Positions 1-9,108 of a stretch of 64,000 nt of DNA are shown here, piece after piece (position 1 is the first letter of the stretch; every line of letters begins with the position of its first letter). The notes beneath the pieces are model-generated. The model did no database searches and had not been told where the DNA came from. It was given only the letters and a program-made list of their open reading frames with translations. The position numbers and the translations under genes were made by a program. The stretch spans positions 35,744-99,743 of the forward strand of contig CAYVCX010000004.1 in assembly GCA_964450435.1 (NCBI GenBank), written 5' to 3'. This stretch comes from SKLM01 sp964450435. Its GTDB lineage: Bacteria; Chloroflexota; Anaerolineae; B4-G1.

Positions 1-122
1 GCTCTCTGCAGGCCAGCCCGCCGGGGCCCCTCGGTACCCTTCAGCCCCACGAACAAGGGTGCAGAGTGGCAGGCTGTTGTTCTCAGAGTAGCTGTGCATG
101 GTATAATCGAGGTGACATGACA

Positions 123-485
123 ATGGAGACTTTCGAGCGGTTGGTGGCAGAGGCTCTGGAGGGCCTTCCCGAGGAGATTCAGGAGAAACTCGACAACGTG
201 GACGTCGTTGTCGCTGACTGGCCAGATCCGGCAACGTTGCGCCGAGCTGGCCTGCAGCACCCGGTGGAGCTCCTGGGCTTCTACCACGGCGTCCCGCAGA
301 CGAAACGTGGTCATCGCTACGGCCTCGTATTGCCCGACAAGATCAGCATCTATCGAGGCCCGATCGAGATGCGGAGCAGCAACGCAGAAGACACCCGCGC
401 AATCGTCCGACGCGTCGTGCGCCATGAGGTAGCGCACCACTTCGGCATTGACGATGAGCGGCTCCGCGAGATTGGCGCCTATTGA
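123..485 (+). CDS. Zincin-like metallopeptidase family protein
   Basis: A 120-residue protein whose C-terminal part carries a HExxH zinc site, HEVAHHFGIDD (His101, Glu102, His105, with Asp110/111 as possible third ligands). This is the pattern of the short Zincin_1/DUF1025 metallopeptidase-like family common in actinobacteria and Chloroflexota. It has no signal peptide or membrane segment, so it is probably cytosolic; the substrate is unknown. I chose the ATG at 123 because GAGGTGA at 109-115 sits 7 bases before it. An in-frame ATG at 117 is possible but too close to that site. It stands alone, facing the minus-strand membrane gene downstream. The family call is from the motif and length only. 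Confidence 0.7.
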   Translation: METFERLVAEALEGLPEEIQEKLDNVDVVVADWPDPATLRRAGLQHPVELLGFYHGVPQTKRGHRYGLVLPDKISIYRGPIEMRSSNAEDTRAIVRRVVRHEVAHHFGIDDERLREIGAY

Positions 486-559
486 GTCAAGGGGTTCGGC
501 GTGGAGTCGGCAGCCACGAAGCAGAAGACATCGTGATGGCAGAAACGATGAAGCAGCCG

Positions 560-1561
560 TCAGCTCGGCGGCTCGAAAGGTTGGAAGCCGCCACCCCGAA
601 CCTCCGCCGTGAGACTAAGCACAACGAACGCATCTGCATCCACCTCGTGGACAATCTCTCTCAGGTGTGGGACTTGCACATCGGTCACGGCGGAGAGGAG
701 TACGTCCCACGGAGCGCCTGTGTACATACCTGTCCCCTCAAGGGCTGTCACCCCGCGGCCCAGTTCCTCCTGAATTCGGGAGGCCACTGCGCTCCCCTCC
801 GTGGTCACAATGGTGGCCAAACGCTCCTCGCGACGAGGCTCCGGCATCAACGGCCCAGCTACGCGGCGCATGAACTCCGGCACTCCTCGCAGGGCCCTGG
901 ACGGACGGGCGGCAACCGCGATTGCAACCAGCGTGCCGTAGACCGCTGCGACCAGAAACACCGTCCACCTTCCTGGTAGCGGCCCGACTGCGGCTCTCTC
1001 GACAACCGTGGTCAAGCTACGGGTTCGGGTAGGATGGACACTGAGTTTGAGGCCCCAACTGATGATCAGCAACAAGATCAACCAGAAGTAATTGCGGCGG
1101 AAGCGGCGACCGGCTGCTTGCCACAGATCAACGGGGAACATCGGTTGCGTAAGAGTCTGAGCCAGGTGGGCAGCCCAGTCCGCAGAAGGACGGTATGGAG
1201 GCGTGAAGATCGGAGCAAGAAAATCCGTCTCCATAAGGCGAACGCGATACGCCCAGAGGACGTAATAGCGGTAGCGACGTGCCTCAATGGTCAAGAAGGT
1301 CAAAACCAGGAAGAGAACCAGCAGAAACACGAAGTGTGGGTTCGTCGGCTCCGCAAACACGAAGGTCAGCGCGCCGGCGACGGTGATGACAGCCCAGTTC
1401 GTCGTTGTGTCCAGCCTGGTTCGCCACGTGTTGGCTCGCTGTATCTCACCCCGGTAGAGATGGACCATAGCCGCGGTGAAACTCGACGGGTCCATTTCGT
1501 ACCCACGGAAAGACCACTTTCCGGAGCCGTCCTCGTCAGCGTGACCAGTCTGCTCATGCAT
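560..1561 (-). CDS. DUF2270 integral membrane protein with C-terminal DUF2179-like domain
   Basis: A 333-residue protein with a DUF2270-like N-terminal half: a soluble stretch, two adjacent hydrophobic segments around residues 55-95, an Arg/Tyr-rich region, and further hydrophobic segments near 160-180 and 200-220. After residue about 245 it becomes soluble and matches the DUF2179 pattern seen at the end of YitT-type proteins (GTGMYTGAPWDVLLSAV, then DADAFVVLS and a GGGF end). DUF2179 is thought to be a small ligand-binding or regulatory domain; the function of DUF2270 is unknown. It lies 20 bases after the ferric-reductase-like gene on the same strand, so the two are probably one operon. The membrane topology is inferred from hydrophobicity by eye. 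Confidence 0.65.
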   Translation of the reverse strand: MHEQTGHADEDGSGKWSFRGYEMDPSSFTAAMVHLYRGEIQRANTWRTRLDTTTNWAVITVAGALTFVFAEPTNPHFVFLLVLFLVLTFLTIEARRYRYYVLWAYRVRLMETDFLAPIFTPPYRPSADWAAHLAQTLTQPMFPVDLWQAAGRRFRRNYFWLILLLIISWGLKLSVHPTRTRSLTTVVERAAVGPLPGRWTVFLVAAVYGTLVAIAVAARPSRALRGVPEFMRRVAGPLMPEPRREERLATIVTTEGSAVASRIQEELGRGVTALEGTGMYTGAPWDVLLSAVTDVQVPHLREIVHEVDADAFVVLSLTAEVRGGGFQPFEPPS

Positions 1562-1581
1562 CGGCGTTGCCCTCCTCCAAG

Positions 1582-2223
1582 CTATCCGCGACGACTAGCC
1601 CTTCGCCTGAGAACGCGCTTCCGGGTGAGCACGCCGACCATGATCACCACCAACGCGACGGCCGCGACCCTCATCCCTGCCGAGACAAAGTCCGTACCGA
1701 TCATGACAGCGTGCGCAGTCGCCAGGAGGAATGCTACATAGTTCAGGAGGTGAAGCGACCGCCAACGCTGTCTAATCATGGTGCGAAACAGAGCAGCCAG
1801 GGAGGCTATTCCAATCAGGTACCAGGCTGGGCGACCACCAAGCTTGAGGAAAGCGGACACTGACGAGAAATCGGGGAGGAACACGCGGAGATCCCAACTG
1901 CGCATCGCCACACCCAGAGGATGGAGCGTGATAAGAACCAGGCCTGCAACGGACAGAATGTGGTGCACCCTGATGAAAGGACACCCTAGAAGCTCAAACA
2001 GCTCGCGCATGTAGGCCGAGGAAACCGCCGTGAGAAAGACTGCCAAGTACCCCAGCAGCGCTGTGGCGCGTATGCCCCAGCTCAGCGGTGTCCCCACCGG
2101 CTGCAGGGCCATGAGAGCAACGACGAGGAGCACACTGGTGCCCCCTACGAAGGTCAAGTAAAGGAGGCCTCTCCTACGTTTCTTCTCCCGGGTGCTCACT
2201 GGCGGGATTCTCCTCTCCTTCAC
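1582..2223 (-). CDS. Ferric-reductase-like transmembrane haem protein
   Basis: A 213-residue, very hydrophobic protein with about six membrane segments. Two pairs of histidines spaced 13 residues apart, His88/His101 and His158/His171, lie in hydrophobic segments, as expected for the two b-haems of the ferric-reductase-like domain (PF01794; NOX/MsrQ/YedZ type). It has no FAD or NAD(P)H domain, so it would need a separate electron donor or acceptor. It is the first gene of a two-gene minus-strand unit with the DUF2270 gene, which suggests that they act together in the membrane. Whether it is an MsrQ homologue cannot be told here, because no msrP gene is nearby. Confidence 0.65.
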   Translation of the reverse strand: MKERRIPPVSTREKKRRRGLLYLTFVGGTSVLLVVALMALQPVGTPLSWGIRATALLGYLAVFLTAVSSAYMRELFELLGCPFIRVHHILSVAGLVLITLHPLGVAMRSWDLRVFLPDFSSVSAFLKLGGRPAWYLIGIASLAALFRTMIRQRWRSLHLLNYVAFLLATAHAVMIGTDFVSAGMRVAAVALVVIMVGVLTRKRVLRRRASRRG

Positions 2224-2455
2224 TGACCAATGCTGTCATTCAGCATTGGCCCGTCAAGCACCTGCGGTGGTGCGGAGCCCGAGCGATGATCATCAGACTA
2301 TCTGCTCGCGCCTTCTTCCACTGCGCTACGAGGTTAGACCTGCAACCGCAGCGTGGTTGATGAACATCACGCCCGGGACGGGGGCATTATCAACGAGATA
2401 GCCGCCGACTCGTGGAGCAGGTCTCGGGCTGGCCCAGCAACGAGACACTGCGGAC

Positions 2456-4939
2456 TCACCGCAGCGTTACTACGCGGGCAACCCGCGAACCTCCCGTGTC
2501 GACCAGGCGTTTGCCACGCGATCCGCGGGTCATTGAGGCGATCACCGAGAGATCGTTGATGTGAAACCGCCTGCCATCCTCCAGGTAGACATCTACCGCA
2601 TACCCTGCTTTGCCAGCAGCCACGTCGCCCAGCTTACCCCCAGACTTGGACTCGCGCAGACACTGCACACCCTGCGTATTACGACCCTGCACCGAAAACT
2701 CCGTGAGCGGCACCCGATTGGCGTAGCCGGTCTCGGATACGACGACGACATGCCACTGAGCTTCCTTCGCGGCGACCTCCGGCACTATCATACCGCCCAG
2801 CACGCGGTCACCTTTCCTGAGCGAGATGCCGATGGAGCCGCTGGCCGTATCTGTCTTCTGCGGGTGAATCTCGCCACCGTCCAGACGGAGCAGCTGACCT
2901 TCCCTCGTGTAGAAGATGACGTTGGCGCTGTCATCAGCAACGCCCCCAAACAGGAGCTGGTCGTCATCGACCAGCCCGATGACCGGTCCCCACTCGCGAT
3001 CCAGCAACGAGAGGTCACTCACCGCAGCACGCTTCACCCTGCCGGCTTGCGTGCCGAGAAGCAGATATCCATCCATGCTAATCACACTGATACCCACAAT
3101 ATGCTCATCCGGCGCAAGGCCCAGCTGGCTCGCCGCGGTGGCGGCCAGGGGAACGAACCCCACCTCCCCCACCCAGCCGGCCCCACGGCTGGTCAGCAGA
3201 ATCACCTTGTCCTTGGGCGCCGCTCTCACGTGAGCCAGGTGCACGCTTCGCGCAGCTCTAGTGGTCAATCCCTCGCTCGGGCGATAGGAGAAGCCACTTG
3301 CGTCGGAGCGTTCTATGCCGTCCGGGGTGAGGACCAAGACCTGGTCGCCTTCCGGCGCCACCAGGTCGGAGCCTGTCATCACCGTGGTGCCAGCGGCCTT
3401 GTCCTCGCTGTCCACAATCACCGTACGGCGTGGCACTGAGAACTCGTCCTTAAGTCTCCCCGTATCCTGCACGACCACGTCGAGGCGGCGGGCCTCCGAG
3501 GACAGCAGCTCCTGAAGATGTTCAATCCGCTCTCCCAGTTCCTTTGCTTCATCCTCCAGGCGGGACCGTCCAAGGGCCGCCAGCTGTTGAAGCTGGGTGT
3601 GGAGAATGGCATTAGCTTGCTGCTCTGAAAAGCCGAACGTACGTATGAGGTTGTTTCGAGCAGTCCTTGGCTCTCGTGAGCGACGGATGGTTTCAATCAC
3701 GTCGTCGAGAGCGTCCAGAGCCTTCAGCAATCCCGCGACAATGTGGAGCCGTGCCTGCCGTTTTTCCAACTCGTACTGGCTGCGACGTTCAATGACCTCC
3801 AGGCGGTGGGAGACAAAGTGAGTCAGAAGCTGGTGGAGCGACAGGTACGTCGGGCGGCTATCGCCGTCCTGTATGGGCACCAAGGCCAGGTTGATTACGC
3901 CAAAGGTCTCACGTAGTTGGGAGTACTTCAACACCTGCTCAAGGACCTGGTCCGGATCGCCGGTCCGAGAGACCTCGATCACCATACGCATACCGGTGTA
4001 GTCGGATTCGTCACGCAGGTCCGTTACACCGGTAATACGGCCTCGATGCACTTCCTTGGCGATCTTCTCCATAACCGTGTTTTTCTGCACGTTATACGGC
4101 AGTTCCGTCACCACCAGGTTCGATTTGCCGCCGCCGATGTCTTCCACGAGGATTCGAGCCTGCGTGACGATCCGACCGCGCCCGGTCTCATAGGCCTCAT
4201 ATACAGTGTCGATCAGCCCGTCGCCACGGTCACGGTAACGATATAGAACGCCTCCCGTGGGGAAATCAGGCCCTGGGATAAACTGCAACAGGTCGCTCGT
4301 CGTGATCTTCTCCCGCTGGTCCCAGTTACGTGCCACGTAAATCAAAGCCTCGCACACCTCCCCAAAATTATGAGGCGGTATATTGGTGGACATGCCGACA
4401 GCAATTCCGGCGGAGCCATTGACCAGCAGGTTCGGGAACACTGCCGGTAGAACAGTCGGCTCCTCAAGGGAGCCGTCGAAGTTCTCCTGCCAGTCCACTG
4501 TGTCCATCTCGAGGTCTTGAAGCATGGTCTCAGCGACCGGTGTCAACCGCGCTTCGGTATAGCGCATCGCGGCGGGGCTATCCCCATCTACAGAACCGAA
4601 GTTGCCCTGCCCGTCCACCAGGGGCATCTCCATAGAGAAATCCTGGGCCATTCGTACCAAGGTGTGGTAGACAGAGGTATCGCCGTGAGGATGGTACTTC
4701 CCAAGCACCTCTCCAACGATACGGGCTGACTTCTTGTGGGGATGCTCTGCGTCCAGCCCCAGCTCGTGCATCGCGTACAGAATACGCCGCTGGACGGGCT
4801 TGAGTCCGTCGCGAATGTCGGGCAGGGCACGATCCGTGATGGTAGCTCTCGCATACCCCATATAGGCGGCGGTCATGTCGCTGGCTAGATCCACCGTCTC
4901 GCTGGGGAACACGATGGTCGAATCGTCGACGTCACTCAT
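2456..4939 (-). CDS. gyrA: DNA gyrase subunit A (type IIA topoisomerase A subunit)
   Basis: An 827-residue DNA breakage-reunion subunit. The active-site tyrosine is Tyr127 in AAMRYTEARL. The helix-turn-helix region reads HPHGDTSVYHTLVRMAQDF, so the positions matching E. coli Ser83 and Asp87 are Thr88 and His92. A coiled-coil tower (about 370-500) is followed by a beta-pinwheel C-terminal domain (about 520-820). I see no canonical GyrA-box (QRRGGKG) in the first blade; the nearest similar stretch is GRNTQGV in a late blade. ATG 4939 gives the usual N-terminus; an in-frame ATG at 4975 is the alternative. It follows gyrB directly. Topoisomerase IV ParC is the alternative identity. Confidence 0.88.
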   Translation of the reverse strand: MSDVDDSTIVFPSETVDLASDMTAAYMGYARATITDRALPDIRDGLKPVQRRILYAMHELGLDAEHPHKKSARIVGEVLGKYHPHGDTSVYHTLVRMAQDFSMEMPLVDGQGNFGSVDGDSPAAMRYTEARLTPVAETMLQDLEMDTVDWQENFDGSLEEPTVLPAVFPNLLVNGSAGIAVGMSTNIPPHNFGEVCEALIYVARNWDQREKITTSDLLQFIPGPDFPTGGVLYRYRDRGDGLIDTVYEAYETGRGRIVTQARILVEDIGGGKSNLVVTELPYNVQKNTVMEKIAKEVHRGRITGVTDLRDESDYTGMRMVIEVSRTGDPDQVLEQVLKYSQLRETFGVINLALVPIQDGDSRPTYLSLHQLLTHFVSHRLEVIERRSQYELEKRQARLHIVAGLLKALDALDDVIETIRRSREPRTARNNLIRTFGFSEQQANAILHTQLQQLAALGRSRLEDEAKELGERIEHLQELLSSEARRLDVVVQDTGRLKDEFSVPRRTVIVDSEDKAAGTTVMTGSDLVAPEGDQVLVLTPDGIERSDASGFSYRPSEGLTTRAARSVHLAHVRAAPKDKVILLTSRGAGWVGEVGFVPLAATAASQLGLAPDEHIVGISVISMDGYLLLGTQAGRVKRAAVSDLSLLDREWGPVIGLVDDDQLLFGGVADDSANVIFYTREGQLLRLDGGEIHPQKTDTASGSIGISLRKGDRVLGGMIVPEVAAKEAQWHVVVVSETGYANRVPLTEFSVQGRNTQGVQCLRESKSGGKLGDVAAGKAGYAVDVYLEDGRRFHINDLSVIASMTRGSRGKRLVDTGGSRVARVVTLR

Positions 4940-4989
4940 TCGTTGTCCCGTTATCCTCGATGCCGCAATGCGCACGCTGAAAGCGCATC

Positions 4990-6999
4990 TCAGTCTCCGT
5001 TCTCATCCAACACCATCCCATCGCCCCAGTACCGCATCAGGCGCTCACGCCGCTTTGTCGCGCCAGCGCCCATCCACAGCGAGAAAGCCGCGTTGGCTGC
5101 GTGCACATCGTTGGCTTTCACCTGCACAAGGTGCTCGTTGACCGCCGGGTTTCCTTCTTCGTTCACGCTGAAGATCGTCTCTCGCAGCTGAGCGGGGTTC
5201 ATCTCCCCCAACCCCTTATAGCGTTGGATAGTGACACCACGCATACCGCCCCAGTCATCCAAGATCCGTTTCCGCTCGGCGTCAGTATAGGCATACCTTT
5301 CGTCGCTACCTTTGCTCAACATATACAGCGGTGCCTGCGCCACGTACAAGCGGCCTTCTTCCACTACTGGTCGCATAAGACGCCAGAAAAGAGTGTAAAG
5401 CAGCGTCTTAATGTGTTCGCCGTCCACATCGGCGTCAACGAGGATGGCAATACGACCATACCGCATGTCTTCCACACCGAAGTCGCTTCCCACGCCGGCG
5501 CCGAGAGCGGCAACGATGGCTTTCACTTCCCTGTTGCTCAGAGCTCGATCGAGCCGCCTTCTCTCGACGTTGAGAATCTTGCCGCGCAGCGGCAAGATAG
5601 CGTGATAACGACGGTCACGCGCCTGCTTGCAGGACCCGCCGGCGCTGTCACCCTCCACAACGTAGAGGGTGGTCATGTTGACTGGCGTCCCTTTCGCCAC
5701 GTCTGCCAGCTTACCGGGCAGCTCATCGACCTCCAATGCGGAGCGCCGCATCACCAGCTTGCGTGCCTTGGACGCTGCTCGACGCGCGCGAGAGGCCGCC
5801 AAGCACTGTGCGACGATCCTCTTCCCCAGCGAGATTCGCTTGCCCAGGTGCGCCAAGAGACCTTCATAGACGATTGAATGCACCTGGCCCTGAATCTGAT
5901 CGGAGCCGAGCTGAGTCTTGGTCTGGCTAGTGAACTGAGGGTCGTGCATTCGGACACTAAGGACAGCAGTCAGACCAGCTCGAGTATCGCGCCCGATGAT
6001 CCTGTCCCCCTTCTTCAGCAATCCGCGGCGATTGTCGGCAAAGACATTGATGGCCTTGGTCAACCCGGCCATCAATCCCGAGACATGTCCTCCGCCGTCG
6101 GGTGTGGGAATCGTATTGACAAACGAGACAATCTCAGGATAGTCGCCCGTGTGCCACTGGAAGACTGCCTCCACCTGTGTGCCATCCTCACTAGAAACCT
6201 TCACCTCGATGGGCTCGTGAAGCACATCCCGGTTCCGATTAAGGTGCTCAACGTACTCGACCAACCCGCCCTGATAGCAGTACTCTCGTTCCCTTCCGTC
6301 TCCGTGCCTGTCGACGATTCGCGTGGTCAAACCGGGCACCAAGAAAGCCACCATCTGCAGACGCCGTGCAAGCGTGGCGAAGTCGAATTCGAGCTCATCC
6401 AAGAACTCCCGGTTGGGCAGAAACTCGACCGTCGTGCCTGTCCCAATGTCTCGGTCTTTGTTCTGCCGGACTGCTGTCACCTCCCCCCGCACGCCCACCT
6501 GGCCGACAATCTCCTCGCTATGAGGGGCCAGGATATTGACCGGCGTGACTGGCAAGCCCCGCTCGTGCCGCTGCCGGTACAGGACTCCGTCGCGCCGGAC
6601 GGTCACCACCAGCCAATCCGATAGGGCATTTGTGGCCTTGATGCCCACGCCGTGCAGACCACCGGAAGTTGAGTAGCTGCCTTCTTCGAACTTGCCGCCG
6701 GCATGAAGCTCGGTAAATGCCAGTTCCATCGTGGGCTTGTTCTTCTCAGGATGCATCCCCACCGGGATTCCGCGCCCGTTGTCGGTGATGGCGATGCTTC
6801 CGTCGTCCCGAAGCACGACTTCTATACGGTCACAGTACCCCATCAGTGCCTCGTCCACTGCGTTGTCGATGACCTCGATGGCCAAGTGGTGCAGGGCTGT
6901 CATGCCCCGCCCCCCGACGTACATCCCTGGCCTTCGCTGGATGTTCTCCGGGTAGTCGAGGACCTTGATGTCTTCCTCGGTGTAGGCTACCTTTGCCAT
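4990..6999 (-). CDS. gyrB: DNA gyrase subunit B (type IIA topoisomerase B subunit)
   Basis: A 669-residue ATPase subunit. The N-terminal GHKL ATPase shows EVIDNAVDEA (Mg site), DNGRGIPV and GGLHGVG. The QTK loop is SQTKTQLGS near residue 375. The TOPRIM domain has VEGDSAGG and DADVDGEHI for the metal ions. The C-terminal end (FSLWMGAGATKRRERL) differs from the usual LMG..VEPRR.FI, and there is no intein or proteobacterial insert. GGAGG sits 6 bases before ATG 6999, which decides the start over upstream ATGs at 7005 and 7032. It is the first gene of the gyrB-gyrA operon and is driven by the promoter at 7082-7110. ParE is the alternative. Confidence 0.9.
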   Translation of the reverse strand: MAKVAYTEEDIKVLDYPENIQRRPGMYVGGRGMTALHHLAIEVIDNAVDEALMGYCDRIEVVLRDDGSIAITDNGRGIPVGMHPEKNKPTMELAFTELHAGGKFEEGSYSTSGGLHGVGIKATNALSDWLVVTVRRDGVLYRQRHERGLPVTPVNILAPHSEEIVGQVGVRGEVTAVRQNKDRDIGTGTTVEFLPNREFLDELEFDFATLARRLQMVAFLVPGLTTRIVDRHGDGREREYCYQGGLVEYVEHLNRNRDVLHEPIEVKVSSEDGTQVEAVFQWHTGDYPEIVSFVNTIPTPDGGGHVSGLMAGLTKAINVFADNRRGLLKKGDRIIGRDTRAGLTAVLSVRMHDPQFTSQTKTQLGSDQIQGQVHSIVYEGLLAHLGKRISLGKRIVAQCLAASRARRAASKARKLVMRRSALEVDELPGKLADVAKGTPVNMTTLYVVEGDSAGGSCKQARDRRYHAILPLRGKILNVERRRLDRALSNREVKAIVAALGAGVGSDFGVEDMRYGRIAILVDADVDGEHIKTLLYTLFWRLMRPVVEEGRLYVAQAPLYMLSKGSDERYAYTDAERKRILDDWGGMRGVTIQRYKGLGEMNPAQLRETIFSVNEEGNPAVNEHLVQVKANDVHAANAAFSLWMGAGATKRRERLMRYWGDGMVLDENGD

Positions 7000-7081
7000 G
7001 ACCATCCTCCGACCCAGCGTCCGCCGGGCCAAACCCCTCCGTGTAGGGTCTGTACCCCGCAGACTTAAGTTAACCGCACCT

Positions 7082-7110
7082 AGTATAGCACATTTGTTCT
7101 ACTTGGTCAA
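7082..7110 (-). promoter_or_regulatory. Sigma-70 promoter of gyrB-gyrA
   Basis: On the minus strand, TTGACC (7105-7110), a 17-base spacer and TATACT (7082-7087). This is nearly consensus and would start transcription near 7075, giving a leader of about 75 bases before the gyrB ATG at 6999. Confidence 0.75.
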
Positions 7111-7162
7111 GTGCCGGGCCTGTGAGAACTGTCATAGGCCCGAGGGCTGATCTCGTATCCAC

Positions 7163-7183
7163 GCCCTGAAGCACTCTCAGGGC
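7163..7183 (-). other. Stem-loop after the PHP gene
   Basis: The perfect inverted repeat GCCCTGA (7163-7169) / TCAGGGC (7177-7183) with a 7-base loop lies just beyond the stop of the minus-strand PHP gene and before the gyrB promoter. It has no T-run, so it is a weak terminator candidate at best. A second inverted repeat, GGGCCT (7116-7121) / AGGCCC (7136-7141), lies nearby. Confidence 0.35.
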
Positions 7184-7187
7184 TCGT

Positions 7188-8243
7188 TCACCTGACATAG
7201 ATTGGATTGCTGAAGATCCAACCGCGGCGCGCCAGCCGGTAACGGAGATAGGCCTCCACGCGGTAAGCGCCGGCCACGGCCGACGTGTAGTCCAGAGTTG
7301 TGCCCTTCGAGCGAGCTACGATGCTCCCGTGACGAAGGAGACGGATGTCAGCCACCCGTGGCGTCTGGACGTCGAAGACGGCGGCGCCCGTCCGGGTCAA
7401 CTCTCCTCCCATTACCGCGCTATTTGTACCACTACGAGCACTGAACTCGAACCCAGACGTGGAAGCTGGCAGGTCATACCCGACCCAGGTGCTGCCGGAC
7501 CTTAGTCCCTCGTATATCAGTCTCTTGTCGTGGTCAAGGTCCCCGTTGAGCGGCACGTCGGTGAGAACGTGCGTGTTGACGCACCGGAACAGGTACTCGT
7601 AGGGAAAGACCTGTCTGCTCACAGGGCCGACAGAGTAGGTCTCCCCATGTGCGTCAGCGGCGCCAATCACAGCGACCTGCCGTCCGTCGGCCAGCAACTC
7701 ATCCCACTTGTGAAGCGTGGTTGGGTGCGGACCTCGAATACCGACGCCCGGGAAATGAGCATAGAGGAGCGCGGCCAGCTTGTTCCGCAGTAAGCCTTTG
7801 AACTCGGACATGTGATTCCACAGCTCAATTCCGAGGTACCCCTCCACCTCCCAGTCTTCCCACGGGATTGCTTGCAACTCAGGGAGCACCCGACCGTCGT
7901 GCTCGAAGGGATGGGCCAGGTACGAGAACCCACCGCGTCGGTTGACTTCGTCGATCAGCATCTGGGTGTCGAGGGCCAGTGGCGCCAGCTCAGCTCCTGC
8001 GTTGAATGCAAGGAGATGATTATTCTGTGGGTGGCAGTGCACGCTGTGCAATTCCTCGCCGACCAGGAGCAAGACATCGTCGTAATAGCCCTCAACGCCA
8101 TCGACCCAAACATTATGATCCGTAGCAATGACGAAGTCGAGGTCAGCCTGAGCTGCGGCTTCTGCCACCTGGGCGTGAAGCGCTGTACCATCCGAGTAAC
8201 AAGTGTGCACGTGGGGATTCCCGACATACTCGTACACACTCAT
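7188..8243 (-). CDS. PHP-domain metal-dependent phosphoesterase
   Basis: A 351-residue protein with an N-terminal PHP domain: HVHTCYSDGT (His11, His13, Asp18), IATDHN, GEELHS, a conserved SYLAHPFE and IGAADAH supply the usual metal ligands of a two- or three-metal phosphoesterase. The C-terminal about 90 residues look like a beta-sandwich, as in other stand-alone PHP proteins. The PHP family acts on phosphate mono- or diesters such as histidinol phosphate, 3',5'-nucleoside bisphosphates or DNA ends; the substrate here is unknown. Its ATG overlaps the stop of the upstream HAD gene by 4 bases, so the two phosphatase-like proteins are translationally coupled and probably act on related compounds. 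Confidence 0.8.
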   Translation of the reverse strand: MSVYEYVGNPHVHTCYSDGTALHAQVAEAAAQADLDFVIATDHNVWVDGVEGYYDDVLLLVGEELHSVHCHPQNNHLLAFNAGAELAPLALDTQMLIDEVNRRGGFSYLAHPFEHDGRVLPELQAIPWEDWEVEGYLGIELWNHMSEFKGLLRNKLAALLYAHFPGVGIRGPHPTTLHKWDELLADGRQVAVIGAADAHGETYSVGPVSRQVFPYEYLFRCVNTHVLTDVPLNGDLDHDKRLIYEGLRSGSTWVGYDLPASTSGFEFSARSGTNSAVMGGELTRTGAAVFDVQTPRVADIRLLRHGSIVARSKGTTLDYTSAVAGAYRVEAYLRYRLARRGWIFSNPIYVR

Positions 8244-8962
8244 GCCAGTCTCTCCAACAACTCAATGAGTTCACCGTAGTCCGCAAAAGCGGCATCGGCC
8301 AAAGGGCGACCATCCTCTCGATGACTGACGCCGAGGAACAGGACGGCTTTCATGCCCACGCCGCGCGCGCCGAGGAGGTCAGTCTCGGGCAGATCGCCGA
8401 TATGCGCCGCCGCCTCGGGATCGACGTCGAGGGTGTCAAGCGTGCGTAGGAACGCCTCGGGCTGCGGCTTCGCCATGCCCAGTTCATCGGAGAACGTCAG
8501 AGCATCGAAGTACGACAGCAGGCTGTCCCGGGACATCACCTGGCGCAACACGCGGCCGGGCGTCAGTCCTGTATCCGAGATGACTCCCAGGCGATAACGC
8601 TCAGCCAATTCAGGCAGCACCTGCCGCACACCTGCAACTGGTCGAGGTAGCTCAGTGGACAAGTAAGCTCTCTGGATTGCGCGACCCAATCGCCGCTGCG
8701 TTTCGTCCGGCAGGTCGGCATCCAGGTACGCCAGGAGTTCGTCGAGCCAGCGACCGATAGAAATCGAGCGCTGCTCCCCACGCCACACCTGATCCCAGAC
8801 CGATCTGGCCCGGTTGTAAGCTCCCTCGAGTTCATCCACCGAGCGCGGCTGACCGTGGCGTTCCAGGACACCACTCAACAGGCTCAACCTCTCCTCACGG
8901 GCATAGGCATTTTGGTAGAGTGTGCCCCAGAAGTCGAAGGTCACAGCTGTCAACATGCTCAA
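8240..8962 (-). CDS. HAD-superfamily hydrolase with a DxW motif I
   Basis: A 240-residue haloacid-dehalogenase-like protein. Motif I is TFDFWGTLY: the nucleophile Asp10 is present, but the usual second Asp (general acid/base at +2) is Trp12. Motif II is VISDTG, the motif III Lys lies in GMAKPQPEAF, and motif IV is IGDLPETD. The cap is alpha-helical (about 20-95), type C1. FDFWGTL proteins form a recognised subset of the superfamily whose chemistry is poorly known; loss of the acid/base Asp often goes with a non-phosphatase or slow activity. It is the first gene of the HAD-PHP operon and is transcribed from 9080-9108, back to back with polX. Confidence 0.8.
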   Translation of the reverse strand: MSMLTAVTFDFWGTLYQNAYAREERLSLLSGVLERHGQPRSVDELEGAYNRARSVWDQVWRGEQRSISIGRWLDELLAYLDADLPDETQRRLGRAIQRAYLSTELPRPVAGVRQVLPELAERYRLGVISDTGLTPGRVLRQVMSRDSLLSYFDALTFSDELGMAKPQPEAFLRTLDTLDVDPEAAAHIGDLPETDLLGARGVGMKAVLFLGVSHREDGRPLADAAFADYGELIELLERLA

Positions 8963-9079
8963 TCCTCGAAGATGTCGTAGTCAGAATGGCTCAAGTGGGT
9001 CGATCTTTGTTGGACGCAATCTGGGCTGCATCAGTCTAAGTACCACGCGTCAAACGTCACGATTCTGGATGCCTCGGCT

Positions 9080-9108
9080 ATCTTATCGTAGCCACCCGTC
9101 GTTGTCAA
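9080..9108 (-). promoter_or_regulatory. Promoter of the HAD-PHP operon
   Basis: On the minus strand, TTGACA (9103-9108), a 17-base spacer and TAAGAT (9080-9085). The start would be near 9073, leaving a leader of about 110 bases. Its -35 hexamer overlaps the -35 of the divergent polX promoter. Confidence 0.6.

Noticed and set aside
102..107. TATAAT before the first gene as a promoter for a leaderless mRNA
   Set aside because: The start it predicts falls within the good ribosome binding site GAGGTGA at 109-115, and no -35 at the right distance was convincing.
482..1863. Plus-strand open frames opposite the DUF2270 and ferric-reductase-like genes
   Set aside because: They are antisense to genes with clear family features, and their composition is Arg/Pro/Ser-rich as expected of shadow frames in high-GC DNA.
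4990..6999. Intein in gyrB
   Set aside because: The length is normal and all motifs are continuous, with no splice junction residues.
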